64,000 bases of DNA from positions 868,001-932,000 of the forward strand of contig CAVWLA010000001.1 in the NCBI GenBank assembly GCA_963755825.1, given 5' to 3'. Positions 26,379 to 33,810 of this stretch are shown here, piece after piece (positions within the stretch are counted from its first letter, which is position 1; every line of letters begins with the position of its first letter). The notes under the pieces are model-generated. The model saw nothing but the letters and a program-made list of their open reading frames with translations, did not search any database and was not told the origin of the DNA. The DNA comes from DATBQN01 sp963755825 (GTDB taxonomy: Bacteria > Acidobacteriota > Thermoanaerobaculia > Multivoradales > UBA5704). The position numbers were made by a program, and so were the translations under genes.

Positions 26379-26891
26379 TTAGCTCGCTGCTCGGGTCCGC
26401 TTCTCGAGGCTCGAGTTGAGCGAGCGCTCGACCAGCGTCTCCGCCTCCCGCTCGTCGATGTCCTTGACGTGGGCGACCTCGCTGACGATGAAGTACTTGG
26501 CGCGCTCGTACATCTTCTTCTCGCGGAAGGAGAGGCTCTTGCGCTGGCTGACCAGGCGGAGGTTCTTCAGCACCTCGGCCACCTCGGTCAGCCGCCCGGT
26601 CTTCATCTTGTCGAGGTTCTGCTTGTAGCGGCCCTTCCAATCCTTGTAGGTATCGATATTGCCATCTTCGAGGATCTCGAACAGGGCGCGCACCTCGCGG
26701 GTCTGGCAGAGAGGCCGCAGGCCGACGAGCTCCAAATTGGCCTTCGGCACCATCACCTTCGAGTTGTTGGAGAGCAACCGGAGGTGGTAGTACGTCTGCT
26801 CGTTGCCATCGATGCTGCCCGCTGCAATGTTCTCCACCACGGTCACGCCGTGGTTTGGGTAAACCAGCTTTTGACCGACCTTGAATGTCAC
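26379..26891 (-). CDS. carD: CarD-family transcriptional regulator
   Basis: This 170-residue protein has the CarD/TRCF RNA-polymerase-interacting domain at its N-terminus (F-K-V-G-Q-K-L-V-Y-P-N-H-G-V) and the helical DNA-contacting domain. CarD stabilises the RNA polymerase open complex, notably at rRNA promoters. I start it at GTG 26891 because AAGGGAG lies just upstream and other CarD proteins begin within a few residues of F-K-V-G. A TTG at 26921 would add ten poorly matching residues. Confidence 0.92.
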   Translation of the reverse strand: MTFKVGQKLVYPNHGVTVVENIAAGSIDGNEQTYYHLRLLSNNSKVMVPKANLELVGLRPLCQTREVRALFEILEDGNIDTYKDWKGRYKQNLDKMKTGRLTEVAEVLKNLRLVSQRKSLSFREKKMYERAKYFIVSEVAHVKDIDEREAETLVERSLNSSLEKRTRAAS

Positions 26892-26976
26892 GTTCCCGAC
26901 TCCCTTTTTGATTTGAGGCAAAGATGGTGGAGCTAGGACAAGTAAGTCGCTGATGGACTTACGCTTACGCGTGGCA

Positions 26977-27006
26977 TTTATACACTACGGAGGGGTCCTT
27001 CGTCAA
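26977..27006 (-). promoter_or_regulatory. Sigma-70 type promoter of carD
   Basis: On the minus strand TTGACG (27006-27001) and TATAAA (26982-26977) are separated by 18 bases, about 85 bases before the carD start. The match to consensus is good. Confidence 0.6.
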
Positions 27007-27111
27007 CTGCAGAGGCCGCCGCCGAGCCCTTCGGCGAGGCGAAAGCCGAGCGGAAGCCGGCCGATCCTCCCCCGCAGCCCTCCTCGCGGCCCACCTCCAG
27101 CCCGCCAGGAT

Positions 27112-27140
27112 TTGACACCTCGCCGGCCTCTCCCTACGAT
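27112..27140 (+). promoter_or_regulatory. Promoter of tRNA-Leu
   Basis: TTGACA at 27112 and TACGAT at 27135 have an exact 17-base spacer and end 18 bases before the mature tRNA 5' end. Confidence 0.7.
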
Positions 27141-27158
27141 CTCGCCTGCCTCACCCCG

Positions 27159-27241
27159 GCCGGAGTGGCGGAATGGCAGACGCAGTGGACTCAAAATCCA
27201 CCGCTCGCAAGGGCATGCGGGTTCGACTCCCGCCTCCGGCA
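27159..27241 (+). tRNA. tRNA-Leu, anticodon CAA
   Basis: The 7-bp acceptor stem GCCGGAG/CTCCGGC is perfect. The anticodon stem is GTGGA/TCCAC with loop CTCAAAA, giving anticodon CAA. A long variable arm (class II) and the T-loop GGTTCGACTCC are present. The 3' CCA is not encoded. The 3' half is the attachment site of the downstream integrative element, which recreates the gene's 3' end on insertion. Confidence 0.95.
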
Positions 27242-27244
27242 CTT
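27188..27244 (+). repeat. attL: 57-bp direct repeat within tRNA-Leu
   Basis: It is identical to 40522-40578. Beyond the perfect core, similarity continues with a few changes, and a further perfect 35-bp stretch (27258-27292 versus 40593-40627) follows, which supports a second integration event. Confidence 0.9.
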
Positions 27245-27299
27245 TGAGAGTCAAGCACTTAGCCCAACTCCCCCGTTTTAGCCGTTTGACGAACAGCCC

Positions 27300-27323
27300 G
27301 ATTTGGTGCACTTTTGGTGCACT
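27300..27323 (+). repeat. Left-end 24-bp repeat with two TTGGTGCAC units
   Basis: GATTTGGTGCAC followed by TTTTGGTGCACT holds two direct TTGGTGCAC units. The same 24 bases occur at 40382-40405 near the right end. The paired units and end positions are what integrase arm-binding sites look like. Confidence 0.6.
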
Positions 27324-27348
27324 CGGGCGGGAGGAGGGCTCGAGGGAG

Positions 27349-28401
27349 ATGGCCTACATCGAGGAGCGGAAGGGCAAGAAGGGGTCGAGCTGGAGAGCCC
27401 AGGTGAGGGTCAAGGGCAGGCCCGTCCAGACGGAGACCTTCGCCAGGAAGACCGATGCGGTTCGCTGGGCGCAAAAGACCGAGGTCGACTTCCGGGCCGG
27501 GCGGTACGTCCCGACCGGCGAGATCCGGCGGCGGACCCTCTCCGAGTTGATCGCGGCCTATCGGCAGAACGTCCTACCGCAGTACGGCCCCGGCGAGCGC
27601 CAACGGCGGGGAAGAAAGCTCGTCTGGTGGGATCGGCGTCTGGGCGGCTGGTTCCTCGGCGATCTCACGCCGGCCCGCATCGCCGAGTGCCGCGACGAGC
27701 TCTCCGGCGGCAAGACCCTGAGCGGCAGGCCCGCCTCCCCCGCTTCCCAGGTCCGCTATCTCGCTCAGCTCAGCCACGTCCTGAGCTACGGACTGGAGCT
27801 CGAGTGGCTCCAAGACAACGTCGCCCGTCGGGTACGCCGACCGCGCGAGCCGCGGGGTCGGGTTCGCTTCCTCTCGGATCCCGAACGGCAGCGGCTCCTC
27901 GCCGCCTGCCAGGAATCCGCCGACCGGCGGCTCCATCCCCTCGTGCTCCTTGCCCTTTCGACCGGCGCCCGCCAGGGCGAGCTGCTCCGGCTCCGTTGGC
28001 CGGATCTAGATTTCCAGGGACGCCTGGCGATCGTGCATCACACCAAGAACGGCGACCGGAAGGCCCTGCCGCTGGTCGACACTGCCATCGCAGCCATCCG
28101 GCAGCTGGCAATCGCCCGGCGGCTCGGGACCGATCTCCTCTTCGCCGACCGCCGCGGCATCGTGCGCTTCCCGCGGAATGCCTGGACCGAGGCGCTACGG
28201 AACGCCGGGATCGCGGACTTCCGCTTCCACGACCTCCGGCACACGGCCGCCTCCTACCTCGCCATGAGCGGAGCGACCCTCGCCGAGATCGCTGAGGTCC
28301 TCGGCCATCGAACGCTCGCAATGGTCAAGCGGTACGCGCACCTGTCGGAGCAGCACACGTCGGCCGTGGTTCGGCGGATGGAAGAGCAGTTTTTGAGGTA
28401 G
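27349..28401 (+). CDS. int: Tyrosine-type site-specific integrase
   Basis: This 350-residue phage-type integrase catalyses insertion into tRNA-Leu. It has an N-terminal arm-binding domain, a core-binding domain (about 65-170) and a catalytic domain. The catalytic arginine lies in T-G-A-R-Q-G-E, the H-x-x-R motif in H-D-L-R-H-T-A, the later histidine in L-G-H-R-T, and the nucleophilic tyrosine in K-R-Y-A-H-L. The ATG at 27349 follows GAGGGAG. The frame upstream runs back through the tRNA and is not coding. A hairpin CCGCTG-CGAT-CAGCGG lies at 28415-28430 after the stop. Confidence 0.95.
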   Translation: MAYIEERKGKKGSSWRAQVRVKGRPVQTETFARKTDAVRWAQKTEVDFRAGRYVPTGEIRRRTLSELIAAYRQNVLPQYGPGERQRRGRKLVWWDRRLGGWFLGDLTPARIAECRDELSGGKTLSGRPASPASQVRYLAQLSHVLSYGLELEWLQDNVARRVRRPREPRGRVRFLSDPERQRLLAACQESADRRLHPLVLLALSTGARQGELLRLRWPDLDFQGRLAIVHHTKNGDRKALPLVDTAIAAIRQLAIARRLGTDLLFADRRGIVRFPRNAWTEALRNAGIADFRFHDLRHTAASYLAMSGATLAEIAEVLGHRTLAMVKRYAHLSEQHTSAVVRRMEEQFLR

Positions 28402-28445
28402 CAGTCTTTTCCTACCGCTGCGATCAGCGGCGCGAGAGGGGTGAC

Positions 28446-28925
28446 ATGGACCTGCAGAACCTGGCTGAATTGGTGAAGACAAAAGAGTTTTGGGTTTTCG
28501 GAGTGACTACGAGCGTAGTGGGCAACCTTCTTTACAGAATTCTGGCGAAGGGGCGAGGAATAGCTATTCTAGGAGCCCGAGAAGGTTTGGCCCGAAGGCA
28601 AGGGTACCTAAAAGCCCGCGAAACATTCGCGGCCGAGATGGGAATCAGAGAAAATATGGATATCTTGTCGTTTCTTGCCCTGAACTATCTTGGAAATCTC
28701 ATGATTGGCATTCTTGCAGTCTGCTTGACTGGAGGCGTTCTGGGCTTCTCAATCGGATACGAATCGCCGCTGTCCTCGTTAATCAATCTCGTGGTATTTC
28801 TCGTTGCGCTCAACTGGTTGATCACAACCATGAAAGGCTATTACACCGTACACTACGCATTGGCCCGGATTCTTCGACAAGTCCTTCCGGGCTCAGCCTC
28901 AAGTCAGCCCGCAGAACTAGAATGA
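28446..28925 (+). CDS. Hypothetical membrane protein
   Basis: This 159-residue protein is encoded in notably AT-richer DNA than the integrase, a sign of separate origin. Residues about 70-85, 88-108 and 112-130 are hydrophobic, giving two or three membrane helices with a cytoplasmic N-terminal third. A ribosome binding site (GAGAGGGG) precedes the ATG. No family is recognised. It lies between int and the excisionase-like gene, a common site for accessory cargo. Confidence 0.6.
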   Translation: MDLQNLAELVKTKEFWVFGVTTSVVGNLLYRILAKGRGIAILGAREGLARRQGYLKARETFAAEMGIRENMDILSFLALNYLGNLMIGILAVCLTGGVLGFSIGYESPLSSLINLVVFLVALNWLITTMKGYYTVHYALARILRQVLPGSASSQPAELE

Positions 28926-28977
28926 TTGCGAGCGCACAAGCCGGTGCTTAGTGAGCTAATTTCTAGCGAAGCCTGAA

Positions 28978-29181
28978 CTACACCGGAGCTGCGCGGTGCG
29001 CTTCCAGCCAGACATCGAACTTCTCCACGTCGATGAGCACCCGCCGTCCGACGCGGACGATCGTCGCCTCGAAGCCATTCTGATGAGCGTTGAAGACCAG
29101 CCAGCGCAGGCTGGCCTCGGTGAAGGCCGGGTTCTCTTGCGCGAGCTGCTTGATGGTCCGCAGATCCTGGTAGTGTGCCAT
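28978..29181 (-). CDS. Excisionase / MerR-like helix-turn-helix protein
   Basis: This 67-residue protein has the layout of small excisionase-type winged helices. An N-terminal helix-turn-helix (I-K-Q-L-A-Q...T-E-A-S-L-R-W-L-V-F) is followed by a two-strand wing with G-R-R-V-L-I-D and a closing V-W-L-E motif. Such proteins direct integrases to excision or repress integrase genes. I use the ATG at 29181 because AAGGAA lies 6 bases upstream; the ATG at 29196 has no site. Confidence 0.75.
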   Translation of the reverse strand: MAHYQDLRTIKQLAQENPAFTEASLRWLVFNAHQNGFEATIVRVGRRVLIDVEKFDVWLEAHRAAPV

Positions 29182-29200
29182 TCGTCGTTCCTTCATCGGG

Positions 29201-29863
29201 TCAGTCCGCCGGCTCGTCCATCCCGCGCCGGCGTTTGCAGTGTCTTAGATGGCCGCCGAGTGCATAGGGCGAGCCGAAGGACCGGCCGCAGAAGTCGCAG
29301 CGTCGATCCTCGATTGGACCGACGAAGGTCGCGCGGTGAGGCAACGCCACCGGCTCGGCCCCCTGGCTTTCAGCTAGCTGCGAGGGCTGAGCCGGGAGCT
29401 GCCAGCCAGCTCGAGCTAGCTCGGCGCCCGGTTGCTCCTCTCGGGCCGCGCGCCCGGCGGCACCGGCTGCCAGCATGCAGCCGGCGCCGGAAACCTCGAC
29501 CGAAACCACGGAGACGAGCGCCCAGATCCAGCGCCCGGCGAGGCTGGGGATGACCGGCATGAGCGCCAAGCCGACCGCCTGGACCACCATCGGCGTCACG
29601 ATGACGGCGGTTCCGGCGAGGACCACGAGCCAGACGACCACCAAGGAGGTGCGAGGTGCCGGCGAGGAGACGGCCGCATGGGCGATGTACGCGGCGCCGA
29701 GACTCAGAACCGCGACGGTGGCGAGCGCTCGCACGACGAGGAGCACGACTCTCCATGTCGTCGGCACCGACACGCCGTCGGCGTGCAGGAGCGCGAGAAC
29801 CAACAGCGGTCCGTTGACGGCAACGGCGGACATCGCAAGGCCGATTCCCAAACGCAATCGCAT
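29201..29863 (-). CDS. Four-helix membrane protein with C-terminal zinc finger
   Basis: This 220-residue protein has four probable TM helices (about 10-27, 38-62, 72-100 and 112-135) and a Pro/Ala/Glu-rich tail. A terminal zinc finger has C189 and C192, then H205 and C209 (H208 is an alternative ligand), with the segment Y-A-L-G-G-H-L-R-H-C. The finger would face the cytoplasm if both termini are inside. I know no named family for this combination; actinobacterial plasmid spread proteins have similar multi-TM plus DNA-binding layouts, but this is only an analogy. It lies just upstream of the excisionase-like gene in the same direction. Confidence 0.65.
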   Translation of the reverse strand: MRLRLGIGLAMSAVAVNGPLLVLALLHADGVSVPTTWRVVLLVVRALATVAVLSLGAAYIAHAAVSSPAPRTSLVVVWLVVLAGTAVIVTPMVVQAVGLALMPVIPSLAGRWIWALVSVVSVEVSGAGCMLAAGAAGRAAREEQPGAELARAGWQLPAQPSQLAESQGAEPVALPHRATFVGPIEDRRCDFCGRSFGSPYALGGHLRHCKRRRGMDEPAD

Positions 29864-29964
29864 CAGCGATCAACCTACGTTGAAGCGACGCAATATGCAA
29901 AAACGCTGCTCCGCTGCTCCTTTTCTGAGCCTGCCGCTCCTCCCCCTCGCCATGATCGTTCCCC

Positions 29965-30050
29965 ACGCGCCGGCCGGCCACGCCGTCAAGGTCGGCGAAG
30001 CCGCCGAGCGGAGCGAGGGCAACCTTGACGGCGTGGCCGCACCGGCGCGT
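29965..30050. repeat. Long inverted repeat, about 28-bp arms
   Basis: ACGCGCCGG-CC-GGCCACGCCGTCAAGGT pairs with ACCTTGACGGCGTGGCC-GC-ACCGGCGCGT, interrupted only by a 2-3 base mismatch, around a 29-base loop. It would form a very stable hairpin in single-stranded DNA or RNA. Confidence 0.85.
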
Positions 30051-30146
30051 AGACTCATTCAGCGAGGGAGGGCGTTGTTGCGTGGGGCCTGATCACCGCC
30101 CCCTGAGCCGCGAGCGGTGAACTCGCCGCATTGAAGCGGAAGCTAC

Positions 30147-30160
30147 TTCACCTAGGTGAA
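30147..30160. repeat. 14-bp perfect palindrome
   Basis: TTCACCTAGGTGAA is fully self-complementary and is preceded by GCTAC, as is the 24-bp palindrome 50 bases further on. It is operator-like. Confidence 0.6.
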
Positions 30161-30209
30161 CGGGCTCGCGCGCAACTGCTGCGAGCTGTCCCTCGATTCA
30201 TAAGTGGCC

Positions 30210-30233
30210 GCTACTTGCCCGCGGGCAAGTAGC
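30210..30233. repeat. 24-bp perfect palindrome
   Basis: GCTACTTGCCCG followed by CGGGCAAGTAGC is a perfect inverted repeat with no spacer. Its half-site begins GCTACTT, shared with the 14-bp palindrome upstream, suggesting one dimeric regulator binding both. Confidence 0.7.
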
Positions 30234-30705
30234 TCTCCTCCCTTTTCGCAAATCACCGATCTCGCACCGGGGTACCACGCCGACCGCGGACGCTGACGAT
30301 CTGGCGGAGAGCTCTGCTCCGCCCCCCCCCGCTCAGACCACCGTCTACTGCGATTCAACCCAAGCCGCGCACGCACCCACGCCGGCGATGAGAGGTCGAG
30401 GACGCTGGCCTTCCAAGCGGCAAACGAAGTGCGCCGCGAGTCCGGGTCCAGGGGTGGAGACCCCTGGCGAGTCGTTTTGAGGCGCCGCAAAGCGGTGCCT
30501 CAAAACATTGCTCGCTCTTCGCCGGGGACTGGGCTTTTCAGCCAGAGACAACCCGCTGGCAGTTCAGAGGAGATCGTCGAGGGTGACCGCGGGACTTAGT
30601 TCCGAGCCTTCAACCATCTCGGGCTCCCTCCGCAGGATGAGGACCGCGACCTGGGGCCCGCTCGGTAGCCCGTCAACGAGCCAGCCCTGCCCGCAACGAC
30701 TGCAG

Positions 30706-31215
30706 TCAGCACGGCATCTCCACCGGACGCCAGCGAGCCAGAACCTTCAGCACCTCCTCGCGCCCCGGCCCGACAAACACCCGCTCTCCGTCGCTCTCCT
30801 GCCAGTCGACGGCGCAAAGGGCGAGCTCGGCCGCGATCCTCTGGCAGTCCCGCCGCCGCCGCATGTTGATGATCGAGTGACCGGTCGGGATGTGCGCGAG
30901 GCTGTAGCCGGTGAGCCAGCGGTAGATCCCAAAGGGCGGCGAGACGAGGCCCTCCTGCTCCACCTCGACATAGCGGGTCTCCTGCTTGTGATTCACGCCG
31001 AAGCGGCCCGGCCGCCAAGGGAGCCGGGGCGGCTCCTTCTTCGCCTCGGCCTCGAGCCACGCCGCGGCGACCTGGGCATCGGCCAAAGCCGCCTCCCCGG
31101 CCAGCGAGGCGAGCCAGGCCCCAACGCAGTGGAAGCCTCGATAGCGCGCGACCCGCCGCCAGGTCGGCGCCTCCCAGTGCTTCGCGCGGACGTTGAAGAA
31201 GCTGTCACCGCTCAT
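30706..31215 (-). CDS. Hypothetical island protein
   Basis: This 169-residue soluble protein has no recognised domain. It is Trp- and Arg-rich, with segments such as A-P-T-W-R-R-V-A-R-Y-R-G and I-P-T-G-H-S-I-I-N-M-R-R-R-R-D-C. The ATG overlaps the stop of the upstream RadC-like gene (ATGA), so the two are translated together. An upstream TTG is less likely. Its tight pairing with the JAB-like gene suggests a joint role in element maintenance. Confidence 0.68.
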   Translation of the reverse strand: MSGDSFFNVRAKHWEAPTWRRVARYRGFHCVGAWLASLAGEAALADAQVAAAWLEAEAKKEPPRLPWRPGRFGVNHKQETRYVEVEQEGLVSPPFGIYRWLTGYSLAHIPTGHSIINMRRRRDCQRIAAELALCAVDWQESDGERVFVGPGREEVLKVLARWRPVEMPC

Positions 31216-31805
31216 GAACAGCAACTATCTGCTCGGCCTGGAGTCACGAGCAGATAGTCGAGGAAGCGAACGCGGCGAATGCGCGCCTCTTCCTGCATCT
31301 GCTGCCAGAAGGCGAATGCGTCGCGGAGCGGCAACGTCTTGCGGGCTCGAAAATAGCGAAAGCCGATCACGGCGTAGGCGCCGAGTGCATCGGCCACTGC
31401 GAGAAGCTCCTCTCGTTCTGGGTGGCCGCCGTCGAAGTTGCCTTCCTTCTCGGCGAAGAGATTCAGGTGGCGGTCGAGGAAGAGCAAGCCAACCGCATAT
31501 CTCTTCTTCCGGCATGCGAGCCGCACATGTCGACAGGCGGCAGAAGGGTTCCCGAGGTTCTCCCGATAGGTCTGGGGCTCGGCGGGAAGCGCTCCAAGGT
31601 AGTCGAGCGCGCCGAGAAGCACTTCGACGACCGCTGTTGGCGTGTTCCGCCGAGCGAGAGCTGCCGCTGCTGAGGCGCGGAGGGCGGCGCAGGTCACGGG
31701 ATCGATAAGGGCGGTAGCGCCGAAAGTCGTGGGTTGCGCGGCGGCCGCCGGTTGACCTGCCGTCTGAGGTGTCAGCCTGTTCGACCGCACTCGTAGAGGG
31801 CTCAT
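31212..31805 (-). CDS. RadC/JAB-domain-like protein lacking the metal motif
   Basis: This 197-residue protein resembles RadC in its order of elements. A helical N-terminal part is followed by L-L-F-L-D-R-H-L-N-L (RadC has L-F-L-D-x-x-x-x-L), then R-E-E-L-L-A-V-A-D-A-L-G-A-Y-A-V-I (RadC has R-E-x-x-x-x-A-L-x-x-N-A-A-x-x-I), and it ends with L-D-Y-L-L-V like RadC's L-D-H-x-I-V. At the place of RadC's H-N-H-P-S-G metal motif it reads G-F-R-Y-F-R-A-R, so it should not be a metalloprotease. RadC-like proteins are common in integrative elements. The assignment is a by-eye alignment, not a search. Confidence 0.5.
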   Translation of the reverse strand: MSPLRVRSNRLTPQTAGQPAAAAQPTTFGATALIDPVTCAALRASAAAALARRNTPTAVVEVLLGALDYLGALPAEPQTYRENLGNPSAACRHVRLACRKKRYAVGLLFLDRHLNLFAEKEGNFDGGHPEREELLAVADALGAYAVIGFRYFRARKTLPLRDAFAFWQQMQEEARIRRVRFLDYLLVTPGRADSCCS

Positions 31806-31953
31806 AGCGCCGGCACGATAGGAGAGGCAGGCGATTTGCGCCGCACTTCCCGTTTAAGGAAGGGATAGACGATCGCGAGGGAGCGATCTCGAATCGCGCC
31901 GAAGCGATCCGGTCGGAACCGCGGAGGTCCCGACCGGGGACCTCAAGGTGACG

Positions 31954-32259
31954 TCACCTCACGCCGAAGGGATCGAGCGACCCGCCGGTATCCGCCTGCG
32001 TGTACGCCGTGCCGCCCGGGTTGGCTGGAGGCGGAGCCGGAGTGCCAAAGGGATCGAGCGAGCCGCCGGTCGCTCCGAACATCCTCGTGAGATGGCTCCA
32101 TAGCCACGAGGAGCTCGTCTCCGCCGAAAGGGTCGGCCTCCTGGATGGACGCCGAATCGCGCCGGCAGCATGTCCACCCGTGCCGCCGGCAAACGCGGGA
32201 GTGAGAGCTCCTAGGAGGAGTAGGGCCGGTGCCACGACGCCTCGAATGCGAGACGACAT
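31954..32259 (-). CDS. Small secreted protein with repeated GGSLDPFG motif
   Basis: This 101-residue protein has a clear Sec signal peptide (basic start, L-L-L-L-G-A-L core, cleavage after A-F-A near residue 24). The mature about 77 residues carry TGGSLDPFG at 64-72 and again at 91-99, just before the final V-R. The repeats are also near-identical at the DNA level. The ATG at 32259 is chosen because AAAGGAG lies 6 bases upstream. It is transcribed divergently from the TPR and HTH-TPR genes that follow. No family is recognised; a secreted peptide precursor is one possibility. Confidence 0.68.
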   Translation of the reverse strand: MSSRIRGVVAPALLLLGALTPAFAGGTGGHAAGAIRRPSRRPTLSAETSSSWLWSHLTRMFGATGGSLDPFGTPAPPPANPGGTAYTQADTGGSLDPFGVR

Positions 32260-32483
32260 CTGACGCTCCTTTCTCGAGCACCACGCCGCCGCCGTCATGG
32301 CAGTCGGGGATGCCTACCTCTTGGAGTGTCTCTCGGAAAAGATGGGAGATCTACGAAAGGAGGCCGTGCATAGCTCGCCGACCGTCCTCGGTAGCCGGCG
32401 CTCATCCCACCAGCACGGCCGCCAAGCGTTCGCGCACAGAAGCTCCTTGAGCAAGAATGCACACTACGGATAAGGAGGGTTCG

Positions 32484-33785
32484 ATGCGAGACGAGCACCT
32501 GACGGCCGAAACTCTGGACCAGCTTCTCGCGGAGGATGCGGGCTTGGCGCACAACCGTCTCCTGCTCCATCACCTCGCGGTCTGTCCCGCCTGCCATGCC
32601 GTCGGCGGTTACATCCTCGAGCTCTATGAGGCCGGAGCGCTTCCTCCGCGGTTCTGCTCGGTCGACATCGACCTGGCTCGCCTGCGCGCCGAAGCACCTG
32701 CCCTGCTCGAGACCCTCGAGCGCTACTCGCCTCGCCAGAGAGAGTGCCTGGTCCGGGACGTTCCGCGCTTCCGGAGCTGGGGGCTCTGCGAGCTCCTCTG
32801 TCAGCGGAGCGAAGAGCTCGGGCCCAGCGACGTGGCGAGAGCCTTGGAATGCGCGGATCTCGCCGTGGCGATCGCGGAAGCCCTCGAGGATTGGCAGCCG
32901 GTCGAGCACACCTGGCTCTGCCAGCTCAGGGCGCTCGCGGCGGCGCAGCGCGGCAACGCGCTCCGCGTCGGAGGACATCTGCGACGCGCCGAGCAGGCAT
33001 TCGGCGAGGCCGGGAAATGGTGGACGGAGGGCGAGGACGCCGGCAATGCCCTCGGCTACGAGCCGCGGATCCTCGCCATGAAGGCATCGCTTCGCCATGC
33101 GCAGCGGCGGCTCCCCGAGGCGTTGGCCCTGCTCGAGCAGGCCCAAGGGGCAGAGCCGGAGGAGAAGCTCCGCGCCATGATTCTCATCAATACCGCGCGG
33201 GTGCTGGAGGAAGCCGGCCGCTATGACGAGGCGCTAGCGGCGCTGCGCGACGCTCAGGTCCTCGTCGAGGCCCATCCCGAGCCGCGGCTCGTTCTCTGCG
33301 TGCGGCAGAACACGCTATGGCTTGAGACGACTCTCGGACACTACGAGCAGGCGCGGGCGGATCTGCCCGAGGTCGGCGAGCTCTGCGCCCGCCTCGGCGG
33401 AGCGCTCGACATGGTTCGTCTGCGCTGGGCGGAAGCGCGGATCGCCGCCGGCCTGGGCGAGCCAAGAAAGGGTATCTCGCTCTTCGAGGAGGCGCGCCAA
33501 GCGTTTCTCTCCGCGGGCGTGGGGTTCGATGCGGCGCTGGTCTCGCTCGAGCTCGCCGCGCTCTACGCAGAGATGGATGAGCGGGAGCGGGTGAAGGTGC
33601 TAGCCCAGGAGCTGCTGCCGATCTTCCAGGGCCAGGGCGTGCACCGGGAAGCGCTCGCCGCTCTCGGCCTATTCGTGCAGGCGGCAGCGAACGAGGAGGC
33701 CTCCGCCGGCCTCTCCCGCCGCATCCTCACCTACCTTCGCCAGGCGAGATTCAACCCTCGCTTGCGCTTTGTCGCCGAGGCGTGA
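32484..33785 (+). CDS. TPR protein with N-terminal anti-sigma-type zinc finger
   Basis: This 433-residue protein starts at an ATG 5 bases after AAGGAGG. The N-terminal about 50 residues hold an intact zf-HC2 signature, H-L-A-V-C-P-A-C (H-x3-C-x2-C). The rest is TPR repeats that end in the same block as the paralogs at 3-737, 970-2331 and 33811-35166 (F-D-A-A-L-V-S-L-E-L-A, V-H-R-E-A-L-A-A-L). No TM segment is present, so if it is an anti-sigma factor it is soluble. It is co-transcribed with the HTH-TPR gene 25 bases downstream. Confidence 0.8.
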   Translation: MRDEHLTAETLDQLLAEDAGLAHNRLLLHHLAVCPACHAVGGYILELYEAGALPPRFCSVDIDLARLRAEAPALLETLERYSPRQRECLVRDVPRFRSWGLCELLCQRSEELGPSDVARALECADLAVAIAEALEDWQPVEHTWLCQLRALAAAQRGNALRVGGHLRRAEQAFGEAGKWWTEGEDAGNALGYEPRILAMKASLRHAQRRLPEALALLEQAQGAEPEEKLRAMILINTARVLEEAGRYDEALAALRDAQVLVEAHPEPRLVLCVRQNTLWLETTLGHYEQARADLPEVGELCARLGGALDMVRLRWAEARIAAGLGEPRKGISLFEEARQAFLSAGVGFDAALVSLELAALYAEMDERERVKVLAQELLPIFQGQGVHREALAALGLFVQAAANEEASAGLSRRILTYLRQARFNPRLRFVAEA

Positions 33786-33810
33786 TCCTGCGGCCGACCC
33801 GAGGAATGAG

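Larger units (their letters stand above)
29864..30705. other. Non-coding control region of the island, palindrome-rich
   Basis: I see no credible gene in these 842 bases; the open frames present lack start signals and protein-like composition. The region instead holds a long hairpin (29965-30050), two perfect palindromes (30147-30160 and 30210-30233), a short inverted repeat TCACCGC/GCGGTGA (about 30090-30120) and a C9 run (30322-30330). It separates divergently organised halves of the element and could be an operator or origin region. Confidence 0.55.

Noticed and set aside
30322..30330. C9 run as a phase-variation tract
   Set aside because: It is not inside or directly before a credible gene.
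30152..30490. 112-codon minus-strand open frame in the palindrome region
   Set aside because: It contains both palindromes' flanks, is Arg/Ser-rich, lacks a ribosome binding site and resembles no protein.
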